13,334 nucleotides of DNA, from positions 1-13,334 of the forward strand of contig CAIWHI010000800.1 in NCBI GenBank assembly GCA_903912435.1, given 5' to 3'. The notes under the pieces are model-generated. The model was not told the origin of the DNA. It saw nothing but the letters and a program-made list of their open reading frames with translations, and did no database searches. Each line of letters starts with the position of its first letter. Position 1 is the stretch's first letter. This stretch comes from an uncultured Bacteroidota bacterium. GTDB taxonomy: Bacteria; Bacteroidota; Bacteroidia; Chitinophagales; Chitinophagaceae. The position numbers and the translations under genes are program-made. Below are positions 11,301 to 13,334 of the stretch, piece after piece.

Positions 11301-13334
11301 TTTCCTTATCAATTGATTAGCCCAGTCAGTAAAAATCAGGTTGCCGGAATTATCAATCTTAATACCTGCCGGTACATTTAATGAACCTGATGTGGCAGGC
11401 ATGCCATCAGCAGTATAGCTACCTAGGTAGGGGCCATTGCCTGCAATGGTGCTTATAATTCCGGATGTGTTAACTTTTCTGATGACTGCATTAAACATTT
11501 CACTGATGTACACATTTCCACTTGCATCAACTGCCACAAAATTAGGTACACTCATACCTGCTGCAGTGGCCGGGCCACCGTCGCCTGCATAAGTATATCC
11601 TATGGCAGGGTTGCCTGCCAGGGTCGTTATGATGCCATTGGTATCTACTTTGGCAACTACATTATTATAGGGGTCGGCAATATATAGGTTTCCTATACCA
11701 TCAATAGCTATACCTGCCCCGGAAATAGATGCATTTGTTGCAGCGCCACCGGCCCCAACATAGCCTATACCATGATTGCCGGCTACCGTGGAAATAATGC
11801 CTGAAAGGTCAACTTTGCGGATTACATAGTTATCAGCATCAGCAAACCAAAGATTCCCTTTAGGATCAAATGCCAGGCTTGTAGGGTTTTTAAGACCTGC
11901 ATTGGTAGCTGGGCCGCCATCACCATAATAGGTGTCGATGCGTGAAGGGTCACCGGCAATTGTGGTGATAATACCTGTTGTTGAAACTTTACGTATTACA
12001 CCATTGTTTGCATCCGCTATATATAAATTTCCATCCCTGTCAATTGCAACGTCATCCGGGTAATTTAGCTGGGCATTGGTGGCATTTCCACCATCGCCCG
12101 CATAACCTCTACCGGCAGAATTGTTACCTGCTACTGTAGATATGGTGCCGGGTGTATTTTTAAAACCCCTGTTTTTGGCGGTATCATTCCATGTGATCCT
12201 ATATTGGCTACCTGATACTGATGTATAACCTACATGGGCTATTGTATCACCCAAACAAAGTGCCGTAATCGTATCCAATAAAATTGATGGTGTAGCATTT
12301 ACTGTAATAATATCAGTTGCAGAGCGTGTGCCACAGGCACTGGTAACTGTGTAGCTAATAGTAGATGTACCGGCAGCAATACCGCTAACTATGCCACTGC
12401 CCACTGTAGCTACACTAGTATTAGAACTAGACCATGTACCTCCGGTTGAAAAATCTAATAATGTTGAAGTGCCCCCGATACATACATTTGGGTTACCATG
12501 TATAGATCCTGATGAAGGTGCTACTGTAATACTTATAGGATAGGTATTGATGCAATCGCCACTGTATAAACTTAGATTTCCATGATAGGTGCCTGGTGTA
12601 ACATTTGGGTCAACGCTTGTAGTAATGGGTGAGGATAGTAGGGTAGAAATGGTACTTATTTTACGAATTACATTACTGCTTTCTGACACGTATAAGTCAC
12701 CCCTTACATCTTTATAGAGACCTGCAGGGCCATAAAGCAATGCCGATAAAGGACTTCCCCCATCACCTGAATAGCCAGGATAAGGAATACCATAAGCATC
12801 CAAACCTCCATCTCCCCCAGCTACCTTGGAAATAATGCCTGAAGTACTCACCGAGCGAACAACATTCGTATTTTCGGCAATGTACAATACTCCATTATCG
12901 TCAACAAACAAACCAAAAGGAATTCCTATTTTGGCATTTGTCGCAGCTCCATTATTACCTGAGTAACCAAAGGTGCCATTTCCAGCATAGGCTGATATTA
13001 TACCTGATGTGTTTATTTTTCTTACTGTATAATTGTACATGTCAGATACGAAAATGTTGCCAGCAGCATCTATTCTCACCACATTTAGAAAACCAAATTC
13101 TGCACTGGTAGCCGGCCCGCCATCTCCGCTAGTGCCTATTGTGCCATTTCCTGCAATAGTTGTAATGATACCTGATGTGTTTATCTTACGCAGTCTGGCA
13201 TTTCCTCCATCTGCCAAATACAAATTGCCGGCCGCATCTATGCTTATACCTCCAAGGGAACTCATCTGTGCAGCTGTTGCTTGCCCGCCGTCTCCCGAGA
13301 ATCCCAAATTATTATGCATGCCACAAATAGTTGA
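7086..13334 (-). CDS. giant NHL/BIG2 Ig-like surface protein, N-terminal part (5' partial, frameshifted)
   Basis: The frame is open to the window edge; five more codons (STICG) precede the ATG at 13317-13319 and continue the repeat pattern, so the true start lies beyond 13334. In the window there are 2,082 residues. Numbered from that internal Met, the order is NHL array (1-222, partial), Ig-like C-half (229-267), one BIG2-like unit (271-342), Ig-like N-half (345-391), six-blade NHL array (391-738), Ig-like C-half (740-781), seven BIG2-like units (784-1307), six-blade NHL array (1313-1648) and six BIG2-like units (1653-2077). It stops early at TGA 7086-7088, after MMPQVALHQLL, where the repeat pattern calls for MPSGC. 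The full gene would run to 5641 and end in a T9SS tail. Likely role: a long extracellular stalk with beta-propeller modules for binding or adhesion (inference). Gly, Ser and Thr dominate; Cys recurs about twice per Ig unit. Confidence 0.88.
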   Translation of the reverse strand, partial: STICGMHNNLGFSGDGGQATAAQMSSLGGISIDAAGNLYLADGGNARLRKINTSGIITTIAGNGTIGTSGDGGPATSAEFGFLNVVRIDAAGNIFVSDMYNYTVRKINTSGIISAYAGNGTFGYSGNNGAATNAKIGIPFGLFVDDNGVLYIAENTNVVRSVSTSGIISKVAGGDGGLDAYGIPYPGYSGDGGSPLSALLYGPAGLYKDVRGDLYVSESSNVIRKISTISTLLSSPITTSVDPNVTPGTYHGNLSLYSGDCINTYPISITVAPSSGSIHGNPNVCIGGTSTLLDFSTGGTWSSSNTSVATVGSGIVSGIAAGTSTISYTVTSACGTRSATDIITVNATPSILLDTITALCLGDTIAHVGYTSVSGSQYRITWNDTAKNRGFKNTPGTISTVAGNNSAGRGYAGDGGNATNAQLNYPDDVAIDRDGNLYIADANNGVIRKVSTTGIITTIAGDPSRIDTYYGDGGPATNAGLKNPTSLAFDPKGNLWFADADNYVIRKVDLSGIISTVAGNHGIGYVGAGGAATNASISGAGIAIDGIGNLYIADPYNNVVAKVDTNGIITTLAGNPAIGYTYAGDGGPATAAGMSVPNFVAVDASGNVYISEMFNAVIRKVNTSGIISTIAGNGPYLGSYTADGMPATSGSLNVPAGIKIDNSGNLIFTDWANQLIRKINTDGTVSTIAGNYDLYGTIGGYLGDNGPANMASMNAPYGLALDNNGNIYFADQYNQVIRKVTTSLALPSSPVAINVPDSAGAGTYHGSFSIVNNGCYTSYPITVVIGNGPGTITGSAAICIGATDTLTDTVTGGTWTTSNSAIATVSGGIVTGISSGTATISYTVSTACGLRSTTFMVTITPSSLSAGTITGLSNVCETNTILLNDTTTGSTSSWSSSNSSVATVSGGHVTGISHGTVTITYTITGGCGSAIATKIVTVNPMPIAGSISGATSVCQGANITLTTSGGTSSGTWNSSNANASVSGGVVTGVTAGTAIISYTVTNPCGAVSATYIITINPLPSAGTISGATSVCISSSITLTDGVSGGIWSATNTRASVSGGIVTGTTAGVDTIKYTVTNGCGSAVANYTVTINPLPNAGSITGPSSLSAGGSVTLTDATTGGVWSSSNTSVATIGTTGIVSGVAAGTTTISYSVTNGCGTASATKTITVNSIAPITGTFSVCLSSTATLSDATTGGTWTSTNTAVATVGSASGIVNSIALGTAIISYSVGSGLAVTATVTVYPTPSSITGTPYVCAGATTTLSDATSGGNWNSSNATVATVGTSGIVTGIGAGTATISYSIAGGCARTISINVSAAFSATAGIITTIADTTHTAGYSGDGGQAVAALLNGAGGIAYDNAGNAYVGDANNHVVRKIDPSGVITTISGNGTAGFSGDGGAASAAQLNQPTGITIDGTGNIYIADAGNSRIRKINTSGIISTIAGSSSAGFSGDGGQATAAQLHYPTDIKIDGIGNIYIADASNNRIRKINSAGIISTIGGNGSTTYSGDGGAATAAGFAFPAHIGMDATGNIYLPDYTNNRVRKINTSGIISTIAGTGTGSYNSDGIAATAAQLNLPTAAYVDAVGNILIADYANNRVRSINPSGIISTVAGTGVNGMSGDGGQATAANISSLSTITTDPSGNVLVLCNQSIRRVSIANNIIVGSNNVCNGSTSHYTIGAGGGTWSTSNANATVNATTGVVTGTGVGTSILSYYIPCGVATKVISILSAPTAITGTPSVCPGSTTGLGNLTAGGIWTSNNTTVATVGSNTGTVTGITGGTTLISYTTGAACAAAITVTVSSLSAITGPTSVCVGQPITLTDATAGGTWASSNTSIATVGTSTGIVSGLAGGLGVTISYTIAGGCRVTYTVTVNSLGTITGASTLCTGQTTTFTNSITGGSWSSSTPAVATIGSTTGVVTGITGGTAIITYRMPSGCQTTSAINVVAITAISGPGSVCQGQNITLTNAASGGIWSSSNPSIAIVGSGSGIVTGVAGTLNVSISYSLGSGCRAITTLTVNSLGTNSGATSVCTGQTTTLTNSITGGTWISSAPSIATIGSVTGIVSGVAGGTASMTYMMPQVALHQLL
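8376..9383 (-). repeat. NHL repeat array C, six blades
   Basis: Six consecutive units of about 56 residues (window residues 1313-1648, about 168 bp each) share the pattern ISTIAGNGT.GFSGDGG, then ATAAQLN.PTGI.ID..GN, then IYIAD..NNRIRKINTSGI. This is the NHL-type blade, and six make a closed beta-propeller. The last blade is diverged (VLVLCNQSIRRVSIANN). The array sits between two BIG2-like units without splitting either. Confidence 0.92.
9399..10970 (-). repeat. BIG2-like Ig repeat block 2 (seven units)
   Basis: Seven tandem units of 70-76 residues (window residues about 784-1307) follow the split Ig domain. Most show VC near the start and GC before the last strand, with linkers such as NPLP, NPMP or NSIA between units. 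Unit 5 (about 1090-1164) lacks the first Cys (SSLSAGG) and unit 6 (about 1167-1236) lacks the second (GSGLAV). Confidence 0.88.
10977..11102 (-). other. C-terminal half of a split Ig-like domain
   Basis: Window residues 740-781 read LALPSSPVAINVPDSAGAG, then TYHGSFSIVNNGCYTSYPIT. This matches the second half of a Bacteroidota Ig/PKD-like domain whose first half (ITALCLGDTIAHVGYTSVSG and following) lies on the other side of NHL array B. The same half-domain occurs after array A. Confidence 0.65.
11106..12149 (-). repeat. NHL repeat array B, six blades, inserted in an Ig-like domain
   Basis: Six NHL units (window residues 391-738) each start ISTVAGN or similar and end IRKV.T.G. Typical cores are GNLYIADANNGVIRKV and GNIYFADQYNQVIRKV. 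Units vary from 55 to 60 residues because of insertions after the AGN motif (for example AGNYDLYGTIGGYLGDNG). The array is flanked by the two halves of one Ig-like domain, so the propeller appears to emerge from a loop of that domain. Confidence 0.9.
12147..12287 (-). other. N-terminal half of a split Ig-like domain
   Basis: Window residues 345-391 read PSILLDTITALCLGDTIAHV, then YTSVSGSQYRITWNDTAKNRGF. In many Bacteroidota surface proteins (recalled from memory) this half is followed directly by an LPSSPI.I.VP...GTY.G half. Here the latter comes only after NHL array B. Confidence 0.65.
12294..12509 (-). repeat. single BIG2-like Ig repeat
   Basis: One unit of about 72 residues (window residues 271-342) carries NVCIGG near its start, GGTWSSSNTSVATVGSGIVSG in the middle and TSACGTR before the last strand. 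It lies between the Ig half-domain that follows array A and the Ig half-domain that precedes array B. Confidence 0.85.
12519..12635 (-). other. C-terminal Ig half-domain after NHL array A
   Basis: Window residues 229-267 read LSSPITTSVDPNVTPG, then TYHGNLSLYSGDCINTYPIS. They are closely similar to residues 740-781, including GTYHG, a Cys and YPI. Its N-terminal partner should lie upstream of array A, outside the window. Confidence 0.6.
12654..13334 (-). repeat. NHL repeat array A, partial (four blades in view)
   Basis: Four NHL blades are visible, including GNLYLADGGNARLRKINTSG and GNIFVSDMYNYTVRKINTSG. The frame continues past the window edge with ISTICG. If it matches arrays B and C, about two more blades lie outside. 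Confidence 0.88.

Overview
The window looks like chromosome from a member of the Bacteroidota, most likely a Chitinophagales-type bacterium (inference). The supports are a type IX secretion (T9SS) C-terminal sorting domain, a DUF4783 protein, a MuiA-like DUF4139 protein with a TonB-plug-like insert, giant NHL/Ig-like repeat proteins, -7 boxes of the TAnnTTTG type, and almost no Shine-Dalgarno sequences. I see no RNA genes, transposases, CRISPR array or phage genes.

Left part (1-3650) holds ordinary single genes. They are the 5' end of an acyl-CoA dehydrogenase (minus strand, cut by the window edge), a divergent outer-membrane beta-barrel protein (plus), an aldo/keto reductase (minus), a roughly 740-bp gene-free region rich in dyad symmetries, and a small secreted DUF4783 protein (plus). 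Convergent gene pairs are separated by strong hairpins that should terminate transcription in both directions (1366-1404 and 3608-3646).

Middle part (3670-5439) is a MuiA/DUF4139-family exported protein (minus) in which a short stretch resembling a TonB-dependent-receptor plug interrupts the family fold.

Right part (5641-13334, minus) is one giant cell-surface or secreted protein gene whose start lies outside the window. At least 2,570 codons are visible. From N to C it has a partial NHL array, the C-terminal half of an Ig-like domain, one BIG2-like Ig repeat, an Ig-like domain split in two by a six-blade NHL array, seven BIG2-like repeats, a second six-blade NHL array, eleven more BIG2-like repeats and a T9SS type-A sorting tail. 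A one-base deletion near 7112 breaks the frame inside a BIG2 repeat. As written, the long N-terminal part loses its secretion tail, and the remainder reads as a separate 482-codon frame whose ATG overlaps the TGA. The sequence on both sides is otherwise intact, so this is either a very recent mutation, a phase-variation-like event, or a sequencing/assembly error.

The genes do not form an obvious pathway. The common theme is the envelope: an outer-membrane barrel, exported DUF4783 and DUF4139 proteins and a T9SS cargo. The most unusual items are the beta-propeller inserted in an Ig domain, the alternating A/B higher-order repeat in the last BIG2 block, the frameshift, the plug-like insert, and the palindromes in 2452-3169.
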